Numbered from the stretch's first letter, positions 1-9,672 are shown. The stretch: DNA of 64,000 bases from Leisingera methylohalidivorans DSM 14336 (GCF_000511355.1 NC_023135.1:2940371-3004370), one strand, 5' to 3'. Numbers and translations are program-made. The notes: generated by a model from the sequence alone, not told the origin.

Positions 1-535
1 GGGTACAGCGGCGCATCAGCCCCATCTCTTCGCCCATCCGCGCCTCGTCCTGCGTGCAGAAGGTCACATGCAGCGAGGACAGGTTATTGTCGGCCGCCAT
101 CTGCACCGCTCCCTGCACCAGTGCCGAATGGCCGATACCGTCAAAGCCGGGACGCACCAGAAACCGCCGCCCGGTGGCCGGTGTAAAGGGCACCGCGATC
201 TGCAGCTTGGGATAATAATGCCCGCCTGCCTGTTCATAGGCCTGCGCCCAGTTGTGGTCGAAGATATACTCGCCCTGGCTGTGCCCCTTGGCATATAGCG
301 GCGCGCAGGCGATCAGCCGCCCATCCTGAAACGCCGTCAGATACTGCGGCTGCCAGCCTGTGCCCGGCCCGACCGAACCGCTCGCCTCAAGCGCGCTCAG
401 GAACCGGTGGGTGGTGAAAGGATCCAGCGGACGGGTGCCGTCTGCCGCCTCGGGGCAGGCACAGGCATCCCAGTCCTCAGCCGCGATCTGCGACAGTGAG
501 GCCAGCACCCGGATTTCGATTTTAGCCTGCGTCAT
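1..535 (-). CDS. FemAB/GNAT-like acyltransferase (COG3146), 3' end cut by window edge
   Basis: The frame starts at an ATG at 535, preceded by GGAGGAATTGC (a strong ribosome-binding site), and runs off the left edge, so about 178 codons are present. The product has the layout of COG3146/DUF482 proteins, which carry a GNAT-like fold and are often labelled peptidoglycan biosynthesis or recognition proteins. Family-typical stretches visible are GSVGPGTGWQP, KGHSQGEYIFDHNWA and YYPKLQIAVPFTPATG. Substrate and role are not established for this family. It lies 48 bases upstream of the GDPD gene stop on the same strand, so it reads away from that gene towards the window edge. Confidence 0.8.
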   Translation of the reverse strand, partial: MTQAKIEIRVLASLSQIAAEDWDACACPEAADGTRPLDPFTTHRFLSALEASGSVGPGTGWQPQYLTAFQDGRLIACAPLYAKGHSQGEYIFDHNWAQAYEQAGGHYYPKLQIAVPFTPATGRRFLVRPGFDGIGHSALVQGAVQMAADNNLSSLHVTFCTQDEARMGEEMGLMRRCT

Positions 536-583
536 GCAATTCCTCCGCACCGCATCAAAGATGTGGGGTCTGCGCTTGCCTGA

Positions 584-1357
584 TCAAGGTGTTAGCGGCG
601 AGAGGTACTGTTCAAACGTCACATTGTCGGCAAAGACGCGCGCCGCGGTTTCCTCTGCCGCAGAGGTCACAGTCCAGCACAGCACAGGCACCCCGTCGTT
701 GCGCAGCGCCTGCACCCGCGGCCGGGGCAGATCGGCGGCTTCGTGGCTGATAAAGCTTGCACCTGTACGCGCGAAATCCGGGATGCCGCGCAGATCGTCG
801 CAAACCGCTTTCGGCAGCTCCGGCCATTCCGACGGATCATAGGCGCTGGTGGTGATGCCGCGGGCAATATCCGGCGCCAGCTGGGCCAGCTCCGCGACTG
901 AATTGGGATTGAAAGACATCACCGCCACCGGACCGCCGTAACCCTTCAGCGCCGCGGCCGTGGCCCGCTCCAGCCCGCCATCGGTGAGGCCCATCTGCCC
1001 GTGCTGGTCCTTCAATTCGATCAGCAGCGGCACCTTTCCTGCAACCAGATCCAGCACTTCGGGCAGATCCGGAATACCTTCGCCATCACCGTCTTTCAGC
1101 GGGATTGCCTGCAGGTCGCTGCGGGTCCGCGCGCGGACCGGACCGGAGGCATCCGCCAGCCGGTCCAGATCACTGTCATGAAAGACCATGGCACAGCCGT
1201 CGCTGGACAGCTGCAGGTCAATCTCAATCCCATAGCCGGCCGCCATCGCTGCACGGATGGCCGCGCGGCTGTTTTCCGGGCGCCCGCCGGCCGCATCATG
1301 CAGCGCACGATGGGCCAGCGGAACAGTCAGGATGGCGGCAGGCAGGGCGGGTTTCAT
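584..1357 (-). CDS. Glycerophosphodiester phosphodiesterase
   Basis: 257-residue GDPD-family TIM-barrel enzyme, expected to hydrolyse glycerophosphodiesters to glycerol-3-phosphate and an alcohol. The catalytic signature is intact: HR at 16-17, PENS at 27-30, E45-x-D47 for the metal, HD at 60-61 and a later ELKD motif. No signal peptide is visible, so the enzyme should be cytoplasmic, as with UgpQ. Its ATG overlaps the stop of the upstream RidA-like gene by four bases (ATGA), so the two are almost certainly translationally coupled. The natural substrate cannot be told from sequence. Confidence 0.9.
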   Translation of the reverse strand: MKPALPAAILTVPLAHRALHDAAGGRPENSRAAIRAAMAAGYGIEIDLQLSSDGCAMVFHDSDLDRLADASGPVRARTRSDLQAIPLKDGDGEGIPDLPEVLDLVAGKVPLLIELKDQHGQMGLTDGGLERATAAALKGYGGPVAVMSFNPNSVAELAQLAPDIARGITTSAYDPSEWPELPKAVCDDLRGIPDFARTGASFISHEAADLPRPRVQALRNDGVPVLCWTVTSAAEETAARVFADNVTFEQYLSPLTP

Positions 1358-1812
1358 TTAATCTGGAAGACCCCGTCGATTTCAACTGCAGCGCCAAGCG
1401 GCAGTGACACCGACCCAACAGCCGCCCGGGCATGACGGCCCGCATCCCCAAGAACTTCGACCATAAAGTCAGAAGCTCCGTTCACCACAAACGGCTGACC
1501 GGTGAAATCAGGTGCCGAATTCACAAAGGCGCCCAGTTTGACCACGCGGACCAGCCGGTCCAGATCGCCGCCGCAGGCCGCTTTGAGCTGGGCCAGCAGC
1601 GCAATCGCCGAGCGCCTTGCTGCGGCCTGACCCGCCTCAACATCCATATCAATGCCCAGTTTACCAGCGATCACACCGTTTTCATCGGCGGAAACCTGGC
1701 CCGAGATATAGACCATGTCGCCTGCGACAACATAAGGCACATAGTTGGCCACCGGGGCCGGTGCGTCGGGCAGGGTCACGCCCAGTTCTTTCAGTTTTGC
1801 TTCAATGCTCAT
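1354..1812 (-). CDS. RidA/YjgF-family protein (long form)
   Basis: 152 residues, longer than canonical RidA (about 130), matching the long COG0251 subgroup. The core reads YVVAGDMVYISGQVSAD near the N-terminus and ends in the conserved ARAAVGSVSLPLGAAVEID segment. The Arg in that segment is the position that binds carboxylate ligands in RidA enzymes. True RidA deaminates reactive enamine/imine intermediates; whether this subgroup does so is inference. It is coupled by ATGA overlap to the GDPD gene downstream. The gap upstream (1813-2020) shows no gene. Confidence 0.85.
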   Translation of the reverse strand: MSIEAKLKELGVTLPDAPAPVANYVPYVVAGDMVYISGQVSADENGVIAGKLGIDMDVEAGQAAARRSAIALLAQLKAACGGDLDRLVRVVKLGAFVNSAPDFTGQPFVVNGASDFMVEVLGDAGRHARAAVGSVSLPLGAAVEIDGVFQIK

Positions 1813-2020
1813 GGCCGGTTTCCTTCCAAGTCTTTGCTGGCCGGGACGCTACCCGGAGCGGCGGAGATCGGAAAGAGGAAATGCGCAGCGCTGGCACGGC
1901 TTTGCGCCAGCCCGGCACAACCCCAGCGGAAACGCCGGGATATCCCGTCTCCCAGTAAGGGAGGCGGTCAGGGAAAATCGCATTTTCAGATCCGAAAATC
2001 GGGCTGGTTTCCGGCTTCGC

Positions 2021-3325
2021 TCAGCTTTCGCGGAAGGCCTTGTTGAAATAATCGGCCAGCGGCTTGACCAGATAGGCCAGCGGCGAGCGCTCGGCGGTGC
2101 GGATGTAGCTTTCCACCGGCATCCCCGGGATCAGCACCGTGCCCGCTGGCAGGCGACCGCGCTCGCCGGGATTGAGCTCGATCTCGGCCCGGTAATAGGA
2201 AACCCCGCTGCTCTGGTCTTCGAAGGCATCCGCCGAGACCTGGGTGACATGGCCGAACAGCTCCGGCGTCGAGCGCTGGTCCAGCGCCGAGAACCGCAGC
2301 GTCACCTCCTGGCCGGTGTAGAGCTGGTCGATATCGGTCGGCGCCACCTGCGCCGCAATCACCAGCGGCCGGTCCTGCGGCACCAGGTACAAAACCGGAT
2401 CGGCCGGCCGGATCACCGAGCGCGGCGTCTGCACCTGCAGCCCGTAGACAATGCCGGAGACCGGCGCGGTGATCTCCAGCCGCGCCAGCCGCCCTTGCAG
2501 CGAGCGGCGGTTTTCGGCCAGCTCCAGTTCCTGGTAGCGCAGGTCGCGCAACCGGCTGATCGCCTCCTCGCGGCGGCTGGTGGCCAGCTTCAGGATCTCG
2601 ATGTCGATCTCGGTGATACGCCCCTCGGACTGCGCTTCCGAGGCCACCAGCTCGCCCAGCCGCCCCTGCAGATCGGCTTGCGTCCGGCGCAGGTTCAGCA
2701 CCGTCGCCGCCTGCGCCAACCCGCGGTCCAAGAGCGACTGCTGGTTCTCCAGCTCCTCGCCGATCAGCTCCAGCTGCACATTCATCGAGGTCTGCTGCGC
2801 CTTGACGCCGCGGATCTGCTCCTGGATCTGGGTGCGGCGCTTCTCCAGCTGCTCGATCTCGCGAGCGGTGGTGTCGTTGCGGGCCTCGAACAGGCGGCGC
2901 TGGCCCTGCACCAGATCGCTGACATCCGGCAGACGCTCCGCCGCCTCCAGAAGTTCCGGCTCAAAGCGGATCGCGGCGGCGGTGTCGCGCTCGGCTTCCA
3001 GCCGGCCGCGGCGCGCCATCAGCTCGAACAGCTGGCCCTCGGTGATCACCAGCTGCGAGGTCAGCTCATTGGCATCCAGCCGGATCAGCGTGTCGCCTTC
3101 GGCCACCGTGTCGCCCTCCTCGACAAGGATCTCGGCAACGATGCCGCCATCCAGATGCTGCACGATCTGGCGGTTTCGGTCGACCTCGATGCGGCCCGTC
3201 GCCACCACCGCGCCGGAAATCGACGACAGCACCGACCAGGAGCCGAAGCCGCCGACCAGCACCAGCAGCGCCAGGAGGCCGATGATCAGCGGCCGCCGCG
3301 CCGGCCAGTTGCTTTGCCCGTTCAT
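2021..3325 (-). CDS. HlyD-family type I secretion periplasmic adaptor
   Basis: 434 residues. One N-terminal membrane helix (about 14-36, rich in Leu/Val/Gly) is followed by the HlyD biotinyl-lipoyl half motif ([20 protein letters not shown]), a long alpha-helical hairpin rich in Glu/Arg/Gln (roughly 90-270) and a C-terminal beta domain with GMPVESYI. I chose the ATG at 3325 because it overlaps the ABC-transporter stop (ATGA) and begins just before the membrane helix; longer in-frame extensions lie inside that gene. With the upstream ABC protein it should form the inner-membrane part of a type I exporter. No outer-membrane TolC or substrate gene is next to it. Confidence 0.9.
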   Translation of the reverse strand: MNGQSNWPARRPLIIGLLALLVLVGGFGSWSVLSSISGAVVATGRIEVDRNRQIVQHLDGGIVAEILVEEGDTVAEGDTLIRLDANELTSQLVITEGQLFELMARRGRLEAERDTAAAIRFEPELLEAAERLPDVSDLVQGQRRLFEARNDTTAREIEQLEKRRTQIQEQIRGVKAQQTSMNVQLELIGEELENQQSLLDRGLAQAATVLNLRRTQADLQGRLGELVASEAQSEGRITEIDIEILKLATSRREEAISRLRDLRYQELELAENRRSLQGRLARLEITAPVSGIVYGLQVQTPRSVIRPADPVLYLVPQDRPLVIAAQVAPTDIDQLYTGQEVTLRFSALDQRSTPELFGHVTQVSADAFEDQSSGVSYYRAEIELNPGERGRLPAGTVLIPGMPVESYIRTAERSPLAYLVKPLADYFNKAFRES

Positions 3326-5055
3326 CGCACGCCTCCTGTGCCAGTGGCCTGGCGGATGTTCTGGTGGTTGGCGACCATTTCCTGCAGCACCTTGTCCTTG
3401 GGGCCGAAGGCGGTCTGCGTGCCCTTGTCGATCACCAGCAGCATGTCGCATTCCTGGATCGCCGCCGGGCGGTGCGCCATGATCAGCACCGAGCGGCCCT
3501 CGGCCTTGATCTGCTTGATCGCCTGGTTCAAGGCAATCGAGCCCTCGTTGTCGAGGTTGGAGTTCGGCTCGTCGAGGATCACAATCACCGGATCGGCATA
3601 GAGCGCGCGGGCCAGGCCGACCCGCTGCATCTGGCCGCCCGACAGCCGGCCGCCGGTGGCGGTGACCTTGGTGTCATAGCCGTCGGGCAGCTTCAGGATC
3701 ATCTCATGGGCGGCGGCCTTGCGCGCGGCTTCCACCACTTTTTCGGCATCCGGCTGCTGCTGCAGGCGGGCGATGTTCTGGGCAATGGTGCCGTCAAACA
3801 CCTGCACCCGCTGCGGCAAATAGCCGATGTGGCCGCCCAGCACATCCGGCGCGTATTGATCCAGCGCCGCCCCGTCCAGCCGCACCGAGCCGGCCGCCGG
3901 CGCCCAGACCCCGGTCAGCGCCCGCGCCAGGGTCGATTTGCCCGAGCCCGACGGCCCGATCACCCCGATCGCCTGGCCCGGCTGCACCCGGAAGCTGACG
4001 TTGCGGAGCAGCGGCGTCTTGCTGCCCGGCGGCACCACCGCCAACCCCTGCACCTCCAGGAGCGCCTTGGGTTTCGGCAGCGCTGTGCGCGCGTCTTCCT
4101 CCGGCACCTTGCTCAGCAGCTCGGCCAGGCTGTGCCAGCCCTTCAGCGCCCGCTGCACCATCGCCCATTGGCCCAGGCCCAGCTCGATCGGCGCCAGCGC
4201 CCGGCCCATCAGGATCGAGCCGGCGATCATCGCCCCCGGCGTCACCTCGCCCTGCAGCACCAGATAGGCGCCCAAGCCCAGCATCGCCGACTGCAGAAAC
4301 AGCCGCAGCGTCTTGGTCAGCGTGGTGAAGCCGCCGCCGGTGTCATTGGCCGTCACACTGTCTGTGAGGGCGGCATCGCGGGCCAGCTTCCAGCGCTGGA
4401 ACGAGGCACCGCGCATGCCCATCGACTGGATCATCTCGGCCTCGTTGCGGATCTCCTCGGACATCAGATTGGCCTTGTGGCCGGTCATGCCGGCCTTCTG
4501 CTGCGGCAGCCGGGTGAACATCTGGTTGAGGATGGCAATCATCACCAGCACCGCACCGCCCGCCAGCGCCAGCAGACCCAGCCAGGGGTGGAACAGGGCG
4601 ATGCCGGCCAGAAACACCGGGGTCCAGGGCAGGTCGAAGGCGGCGGTCAGCACCGGCGAGGAGATCAGCCGCTGCACCGCTTCCAGATCCTGCAGCCCGG
4701 TCTGCGCCGCCGGATCCTGCGCCACTGCCGAACGGCGGATCATCGCATCAAACACCCGGTGGTCCAGCGCCGCCTGCAGCCGCGCCCCGACCCGCGCCAT
4801 GATCCGGCCGCGGGCGTAGTCCAGCAGCCCCATCATGCCGTAGAGGAACACCACCAGCAAAGACAGCGCCAAAAGCGTCGCCTCCGAGCGGCTGCCCAGC
4901 ACCCGGTCATAGACCTGCATCATATACAAAGGCCCGGTCAGCATCAGCAGGTTCACAAAAAAGCTGAAGATCCCGGTGAACCAGTAAAGCCCCCGGCTCT
5001 GCCGCCGCACAGATCGCAGCTCATCGTAACCGCTCTTATAAATGCTTTTATTCAT
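3322..5055 (-). CDS. PrtD-type type I secretion ABC permease/ATPase
   Basis: 577 residues with fused membrane and ATPase domains, the usual length for PrtD/AprD-type exporters without a peptidase domain. Membrane helices occupy about 25-300. The nucleotide-binding domain has Walker [10 protein letters not shown] (about 367-375), the signature LSGGQMQR (about 471-478), Walker B VIVILDEP (about 490-497) and a switch His in MAHRP. It would export a C-terminally signalled protein, such as an RTX protease, hemophore or adhesin. No such substrate lies in the window. It is the first gene of a two-gene operon with the HlyD partner. Confidence 0.92.
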   Translation of the reverse strand: MNKSIYKSGYDELRSVRRQSRGLYWFTGIFSFFVNLLMLTGPLYMMQVYDRVLGSRSEATLLALSLLVVFLYGMMGLLDYARGRIMARVGARLQAALDHRVFDAMIRRSAVAQDPAAQTGLQDLEAVQRLISSPVLTAAFDLPWTPVFLAGIALFHPWLGLLALAGGAVLVMIAILNQMFTRLPQQKAGMTGHKANLMSEEIRNEAEMIQSMGMRGASFQRWKLARDAALTDSVTANDTGGGFTTLTKTLRLFLQSAMLGLGAYLVLQGEVTPGAMIAGSILMGRALAPIELGLGQWAMVQRALKGWHSLAELLSKVPEEDARTALPKPKALLEVQGLAVVPPGSKTPLLRNVSFRVQPGQAIGVIGPSGSGKSTLARALTGVWAPAAGSVRLDGAALDQYAPDVLGGHIGYLPQRVQVFDGTIAQNIARLQQQPDAEKVVEAARKAAAHEMILKLPDGYDTKVTATGGRLSGGQMQRVGLARALYADPVIVILDEPNSNLDNEGSIALNQAIKQIKAEGRSVLIMAHRPAAIQECDMLLVIDKGTQTAFGPKDKVLQEMVANHQNIRQATGTGGVR

Positions 5056-5217
5056 GGTCAGTCTGCAATAGAAGTTCCCGGGCCATCGGCCGTGCCTGAG
5101 ATAGTATCAGAACAGACACAAGCCGGTGAATAAATGTAATTGCACTGGAAATAGGCTGAGGAACCGTTATTTGCCCTGCCAGCCGTCTGTTCCAGCATCA
5201 ATTGGACACTTAACCGA

Positions 5218-5979
5218 ATGCCTTTTCTTTTGCGACCGCTGAAATTTTTATCTGCGCTGATTTTGGCCGGTGTCGCGGCCGGCTGTGCAACGCAGGATCC
5301 GGTTGCTCGGGCTTCGGGCGAGGTCTTTGACCCCTATGAGCGGACCAACCGCGGGATTCATGCCTTTAACCGCGGCGTTGACCGGCTGGCCTTCCGACCT
5401 GCCTCCAAAGGCTATGTGGCAATCGTGCCGGCGCCGATGGTGACCAGTTTCTCGCATTTCGCCGAGAACCTGTCGATGCCGGGCCAGATGATCAATGCGC
5501 TGTTGCAGGGCGATCTGAAACTGGCCGGCAACGCATTTTCGCGGTTTGTGATCAACTCCACCGTCGGCTTTGCCGGGCTTGCCGATCCGGCCAGCGAATT
5601 CAATGTGCCTGCAGTCGACACCGATTTCGGCGAGACATTGCACACCTGGGGCGTCGGCGAAGGCGCCTATGTCGAACTGCCCCTGCTGGGCCCCTCCACC
5701 AGCCGCGATGCCGTTGGGGTCGCCGTCGATTTCTTCACCAACCCGCTGGGTTACGCCGAGCAGAATACTGCCGACAATATCACTATTTACGCTGAGATCG
5801 TGCGCCGCATGGGCGATCGTGGCAATTATTCCGATACGATCGACTCGATTCTCTACGAGAGCGCCGACAGCTATGCGCAATCGCGCCTGATCTACCTGCA
5901 GAACCGCAGGTTCCAGCTGGGGGATGGAGAGGAGATCCAGGAGATTGATCCGTTCGAACTGAACACTGAAGGATTCTGA
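5218..5979 (+). CDS. mlaA: MlaA/VacJ outer-membrane lipoprotein
   Basis: 253 residues. A type II signal peptide ends in the lipobox GVAAGC (Cys23). The family core is present: DPYERTNRGIHAFN, then the FxRFVINSTVGFAGLADPA segment and TLHTWGVGEGAYVELPLLGPS. MlaA removes mislocalised phospholipids from the outer leaflet of the outer membrane and hands them to the Mla pathway. The gene is two bases upstream of the MlaC-like gene, so they form an operon. The C-terminal acidic tail is a common VacJ feature. The 162-base gap to the divergent ABC gene must hold both promoters. Confidence 0.95.
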   Translation: MPFLLRPLKFLSALILAGVAAGCATQDPVARASGEVFDPYERTNRGIHAFNRGVDRLAFRPASKGYVAIVPAPMVTSFSHFAENLSMPGQMINALLQGDLKLAGNAFSRFVINSTVGFAGLADPASEFNVPAVDTDFGETLHTWGVGEGAYVELPLLGPSTSRDAVGVAVDFFTNPLGYAEQNTADNITIYAEIVRRMGDRGNYSDTIDSILYESADSYAQSRLIYLQNRRFQLGDGEEIQEIDPFELNTEGF

Positions 5980-5981
5980 TA

Positions 5982-6569
5982 ATGGACCGCCGCAAATTTC
6001 TGATGGGCGCTGGCGCCATGCTGGCTGCCGCACCGCAAGCCCTGTGGGCGCTGACCGAGAACCGCGCCAGCACGCTGATCAACAGCCTGGTTGGCGATAT
6101 CAACCGGGTGATCGATTCCGGCAAGGGCGAGAACGCAATGTTCCGCGAGTTCGAGCGGATCTTCCAGCGCTACAGCGACACCTCCTATATCGCGGCCTAC
6201 GCGCTGGGGGTGGACGGGCGCCGGGCGTCTTCGTCCCAGAAAAAGGCCTTTTCCAAGGCATTCCAGGGCTATATCTCGCGCAAATACGGCAAGCGCTTCC
6301 GCGAATTCATCGGCGGCAAGCTGGAAGTCAAAGACGTCAAAAAGGTTAAGAAATGGTATGAGGTGAGCACCATTGCCTACCTCAAAGGCCAGTCGCCGTT
6401 TGAAGTGACCTTCCTGGTGTCGGACCGCTCAGGCCGGGATCTGTTCTTCAACATGTTCATCGAAGGCGTGAATCTGCTGCTGACCGAACGCACCGAGATC
6501 GGCGCCATCCTGGACAGCAATAAAGGCGACATCGACGCGCTGATAGCCGAGCTGAAGCGGCTGAGCTGA
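5982..6569 (+). CDS. mlaC: MlaC-like periplasmic phospholipid-binding protein
   Basis: 195 residues. The N-terminus MDRRKFLMGAGAML has a twin-arginine signal (R3-R4) followed by a hydrophobic stretch, suggesting Tat export of a folded, lipid-loaded carrier. The body matches the Tol_Tol_Ttg2/MlaC fold: FREFERIFQRYSD, YGKRFREFIGG and a long beta-rich C-terminal half. It should ferry phospholipid between MlaA and an inner-membrane MlaFEDB complex, which is not encoded here. It starts two bases after the mlaA stop and is followed by a hairpin terminator. Confidence 0.85.
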   Translation: MDRRKFLMGAGAMLAAAPQALWALTENRASTLINSLVGDINRVIDSGKGENAMFREFERIFQRYSDTSYIAAYALGVDGRRASSSQKKAFSKAFQGYISRKYGKRFREFIGGKLEVKDVKKVKKWYEVSTIAYLKGQSPFEVTFLVSDRSGRDLFFNMFIEGVNLLLTERTEIGAILDSNKGDIDALIAELKRLS

Positions 6570-6595
6570 GCTCACGCCTCAGCGGATTTCGGAAC

Positions 6596-6619
6596 AGGCT
6601 CCCTGCGGGGGGCCTTTTT
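6596..6619 (+). terminator. Intrinsic terminator after mlaA-mlaC
   Basis: An eight-pair stem, AGGCTCCC/GGGGGGCCT with one G-T wobble, closes a TGCG loop and is followed directly by five T. It lies 27 bases after the mlaC stop. Confidence 0.75.
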
Positions 6620-6660
6620 CTTTGCGGCTGACGTTCCGGCATTTGCCTTGAACCGCAAAA

Positions 6661-6808
6661 GCTCCCGCCCGTCGCCGCAGCATCCTGGATGCTGCGCTCC
6701 CGTTGGGCCTGGCGCCCTGCCCGGCGGGCAGGGCGCGCGCGGCACCGCCAGGTGCGCGCCGGACCCAACTGGCGATGGTCCCCTTGGGACCTTAAGACAG
6801 GCGGGAGC
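6661..6808. repeat. Large nested palindromic intergenic element (copy A)
   Basis: A multi-branched structured element. The outer arms GCTCCCGCC/GGCGGGAGC are a perfect nine-base inverted repeat about 130 bases apart. Inside lie the hairpin GCAGCATC-CTG-GATGCTGC (6677-6695), a GC-rich central hairpin around GCCCTGCCCGGCGGGCAGGGC and the hairpin GGTCCCC-TT-GGGACC. Its right end (CCCAACTG, hairpin, ACAGGCGGGAG) recurs at 39829-39875. It lies directly downstream of the penicillin-binding-protein stop and could end that transcript, but no T-run is obvious. Confidence 0.6.
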
Positions 6809-6826
6809 CCCCGTTTTCCTGACTGG

Positions 6827-9052
6827 TCAGTTGCCGAGAATGTCGCGCAGGATGTTGTCCACCGCGCGGCCCAGTTCCTTGCCCAATTGCGGCCCCTGGC
6901 GGCGGCGGCGCTCGCGGCGGGTTTGCTGCGGTGGCGGGGCGATCGGCGCAGGTTCCAGCATCGGCAGCGGTTTGGGGGTGAGGCCGTCATGCACCCGCAC
7001 CATGGTCTCGCGCCAGATCTCGGCCGGCAGGCCGCCGCCGGTCACTCCTGAAAGCGGTGTGTTGTCATCATAGCCCATCCACACCCCCGCCACATACTCT
7101 GCGGTAAACCCGATGAACCAGGCGTCCTTGGCCGCAGATGTCGTTCCCGACTTGCCTGCCGCCTGCCAGCCCGGGATCTGCGCCCGCCTGCCGGTGCCGC
7201 CGGCAATCACTTTCTCCATCATCCAGACCAGCTGCTGCGCCGCTTCTGGGCGGATCACCCGCTCGCCGATGCCGCCGCTGGCGCCCATCAGCGCGTCGCT
7301 GTCATTCACCAGTTTCAACTCAGACACACCGTAAGGTGTCACCGAAGAGCCGCCATTGAGGATCCCGGCATAGGCACCGGTCATTTCCAGCAGACTGCTT
7401 TCCGAAGCGCCCAGCGCCAGCGCAGGTCCGGCCGCGAGGTCGCTGTCGATTCCGAAATCGCGCGCCACACGGCTCACCTTGTCGCGGCCCACTGCTTCGG
7501 AAATCTTGACCGCCGGCACGTTGAGCGAATCCCGCAGCGCCCGCGCCAGGGTCACCTCGCCATAGAACTTGCGGGTGTAATTTTCCGGGCACCATTGACC
7601 GGATCCGGGAATTTTCATGCAGTATTTTGCGTCCAGCACCCGGTCGTAGGGCGAATACCCCAGTTCCAGCGCCGTGGCATAGACAAAAGGCTTGAAGGCC
7701 GATCCGGTCTGCCGTTTGGCCTGGGTTGCACGGTTGAAAACGCCGTTGACCCGTGTCTTGCGTCCGCCCACCAACGCGCGCACCGCGCCATCGGCGCTCA
7801 TCACCACAATGGCGGCCTGCGCCTTGGAGCCCGGGCGGACCTTGTTCTCAAAGATGTAGTTCAGCGCTTCCTCAGCCGCGCCCTGCAGGCGCTGATCGAG
7901 GGTCGAGCGGATCACAACATCCTCCGTCGTCTGATCGCCCAGGAAATCGGGGATGGTATCCATTACCCAATCGGCAAAATACCCCCCTGCCCGTGCCGCC
8001 GCGGCTTCGCTCAGCACTGCCGGGGCGTTCTGGTTCTGCTGCATCTCGGCGGTGGTCAGGTAGCCCTGTTCCTGCATCAGCCGCAGCACGGTGGCGGCGC
8101 GGTCCTGCGAGCGCTTGAGGTTATTGGTCGGCGCCAGCGACGACGGCGCCGTCAGCAGACCCGCCAGCATTGCGCCCTCAGCCGGGTTCAGCTGGTTCGC
8201 CGATTTGCCGAAATACCGCTGCGCCGCAGCTTCGGCGCCATAGGCACCGCCGCCCATATAGGCGCGGTTCATATAGATCGAAAGGATTTCGTCCTTGGTG
8301 TATTTGGCTTCCATCGCCAGGGCAAAGATCGCCTCGGTGCCCTTGCGCCACAGCGACCCCTTGCGGCAGTCGGCCTCATAAGCGCTTTCGCTCTTCCACT
8401 CGGCAGGATCGTAGACCCGGCCCAGGCACAGCAGCTTGGCGGTCTGCTGGGTGATGGTAGAGCCGCCATGGCCCGACAGAGGCCCGCGGCCTTCGCGCAG
8501 GTTGATGCGGATGGCGCTGGCCACGCCGCGCGGGGAAATGCCGAAGTGGCGGTAGAACCGCTTGTCCTCGGTCGCGACAACCGCGTTTTTCAGGTGCGGC
8601 GAAACCGTATCAGCGCGGATGACCCCGCCGAACTGATCGCCGCGCCAGGCAAAAACCTCGCCCTTGCGGTCCAGCAGGGTGACCGACCCGCGCGCACGTC
8701 CGTCCAGATAGGCCGAAACCTCAGGCAGCTTGGCATATTGCAGCGCCACCGCCAGGCCGACCAGCAGGCAGACCACCATGCCGATGCGCCAGGTGAAGCC
8801 CCAAACCAGCCGGAACGCCCAGACAAAGGGCGCCAGCAAGAGACCGATGAAACCGCGTTTCTTCGGCGCCGGTTTCGCCCGTGCCTTCTTACGCGCAAAC
8901 AGGCCGAACAGGCCGGTCTTCCTGGGCTTGGCCTTGCGTGCAGGCTTCTTGCGCGCAGGCTTCTTCGCGGCGGAGGGCTTGCCCTTGCCGCCTGCGGAAT
9001 AGCGTTTTTCTGCCACCAGAGGCTTGCGCCCGGATCCTTGTGCCATCGTCAT
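6827..9052 (-). CDS. Class A penicillin-binding protein (PBP1A type)
   Basis: 741 residues; bifunctional peptidoglycan glycosyltransferase/transpeptidase. The cytoplasmic N-terminus (about 1-70) is strongly basic, with tandem KPARK-type repeats, followed by one membrane helix (about 78-105). The GT51 domain shows EDKRFYRHFGI with the catalytic Glu and GGSTITQQTAK. The transpeptidase domain shows SxxK in TGSAFKPF, SLNVPAVK and KSGTTSAAKDAW (the KTG-equivalent, with Ser in place of Thr). All catalytic motifs are intact. The C-terminus is Pro/Arg-rich. The gene is monocistronic and convergent with mlaC. Confidence 0.93.
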   Translation of the reverse strand: MTMAQGSGRKPLVAEKRYSAGGKGKPSAAKKPARKKPARKAKPRKTGLFGLFARKKARAKPAPKKRGFIGLLLAPFVWAFRLVWGFTWRIGMVVCLLVGLAVALQYAKLPEVSAYLDGRARGSVTLLDRKGEVFAWRGDQFGGVIRADTVSPHLKNAVVATEDKRFYRHFGISPRGVASAIRINLREGRGPLSGHGGSTITQQTAKLLCLGRVYDPAEWKSESAYEADCRKGSLWRKGTEAIFALAMEAKYTKDEILSIYMNRAYMGGGAYGAEAAAQRYFGKSANQLNPAEGAMLAGLLTAPSSLAPTNNLKRSQDRAATVLRLMQEQGYLTTAEMQQNQNAPAVLSEAAAARAGGYFADWVMDTIPDFLGDQTTEDVVIRSTLDQRLQGAAEEALNYIFENKVRPGSKAQAAIVVMSADGAVRALVGGRKTRVNGVFNRATQAKRQTGSAFKPFVYATALELGYSPYDRVLDAKYCMKIPGSGQWCPENYTRKFYGEVTLARALRDSLNVPAVKISEAVGRDKVSRVARDFGIDSDLAAGPALALGASESSLLEMTGAYAGILNGGSSVTPYGVSELKLVNDSDALMGASGGIGERVIRPEAAQQLVWMMEKVIAGGTGRRAQIPGWQAAGKSGTTSAAKDAWFIGFTAEYVAGVWMGYDDNTPLSGVTGGGLPAEIWRETMVRVHDGLTPKPLPMLEPAPIAPPPQQTRRERRRRQGPQLGKELGRAVDNILRDILGN

Positions 9053-9318
9053 GTCCTGCCCGGATTGCCCGTTTGCCGGGACAATACCCTGCCCGCCCCG
9101 GTTTGTAGAGGGGGCAGAATCCGGAGCTTTCCCCCTTTGCCAGATGGCCGTTTTTTAAGCGAAGCCGGGCAAAGGCGCAAAATTATTGTGCGCACGCAGA
9201 AAGACACGCGGAAACTTGCTGGCTTTGGGCTTTGCACAGCTCGCGACGGCGGTTTTGCTGCAGGTGCACAATGCATCGGCACAGGGCCGGAGCAGCGCGG
9301 AAACCAAGGGATGCAGAG

Positions 9319-9672
9319 ATGAAGATGATCATAGCCGCCATCAAGCCCTTCAAGCTGGACGAGGTCCGCGAGGCGCTGACCGGTCTTGGCGTGAGCGGGC
9401 TGATGGTCACAGAAATCAAGGGCTTTGGCGCCCAGGCGGGCCACACGGAAATCTACCGCGGCGCCGAATACGAAGTGAATTTCGTCCCCAAGCTGAAGCT
9501 GGAACTGGTGGTGCCCGCCGATCAGGCCGACCAGGCCATCAGCGCGATTTCCGAGACCGCCCGCACCGGAAAACTTGGGGAGGGCAGGATCGGCGACGGC
9601 AAGATTTTTGTTCTGGACGTGGAACAGGCCGTGCGGGTCCGCACCGGCGAAACCAACCTCGAGGCGCTGTAA
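9319..9672 (+). CDS. glnK: PII nitrogen regulatory protein GlnK
   Basis: 117 residues with the full PII fold. The N-terminus MKMIIAAIKPFKLDEVREAL is diagnostic, and the T-loop carries GHTEIYRGAEYEV with the uridylylation Tyr at position 51. The start at 9319 gives that register; upstream in-frame starts would add a Cys/Arg-rich non-PII leader. PII proteins sense 2-oxoglutarate/ATP/ADP and, uridylylated or not, gate AmtB and control glutamine synthetase and NtrB. The direct linkage to amtB makes glnK the proper name rather than glnB. Transcription is expected to follow NtrC, though I could not identify a convincing site. Confidence 0.95.
   Translation: MKMIIAAIKPFKLDEVREALTGLGVSGLMVTEIKGFGAQAGHTEIYRGAEYEVNFVPKLKLELVVPADQADQAISAISETARTGKLGEGRIGDGKIFVLDVEQAVRVRTGETNLEAL

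Noticed and set aside
1745..3601. A 618-codon open frame on the plus strand opposite the HlyD/ABC genes (and similar long frames at 3364-5133, 7595-9322, 33051-35105, 36870-38057)
   Set aside because: These lie antisense to genes with clear domains and consist of His/Arg/Gln/Gly-rich sequence, typical of the complementary frame of GC-rich coding DNA. No domain, signal peptide or ribosome-binding site supports them.
9180..9318. A sigma-54 promoter or NtrC site before glnK (TGGC ... TTTGCA)
   Set aside because: The GG-to-GC spacing is one base off the required ten, and the TGCAC pieces are not arranged like NtrC sites. Not strong enough to list.
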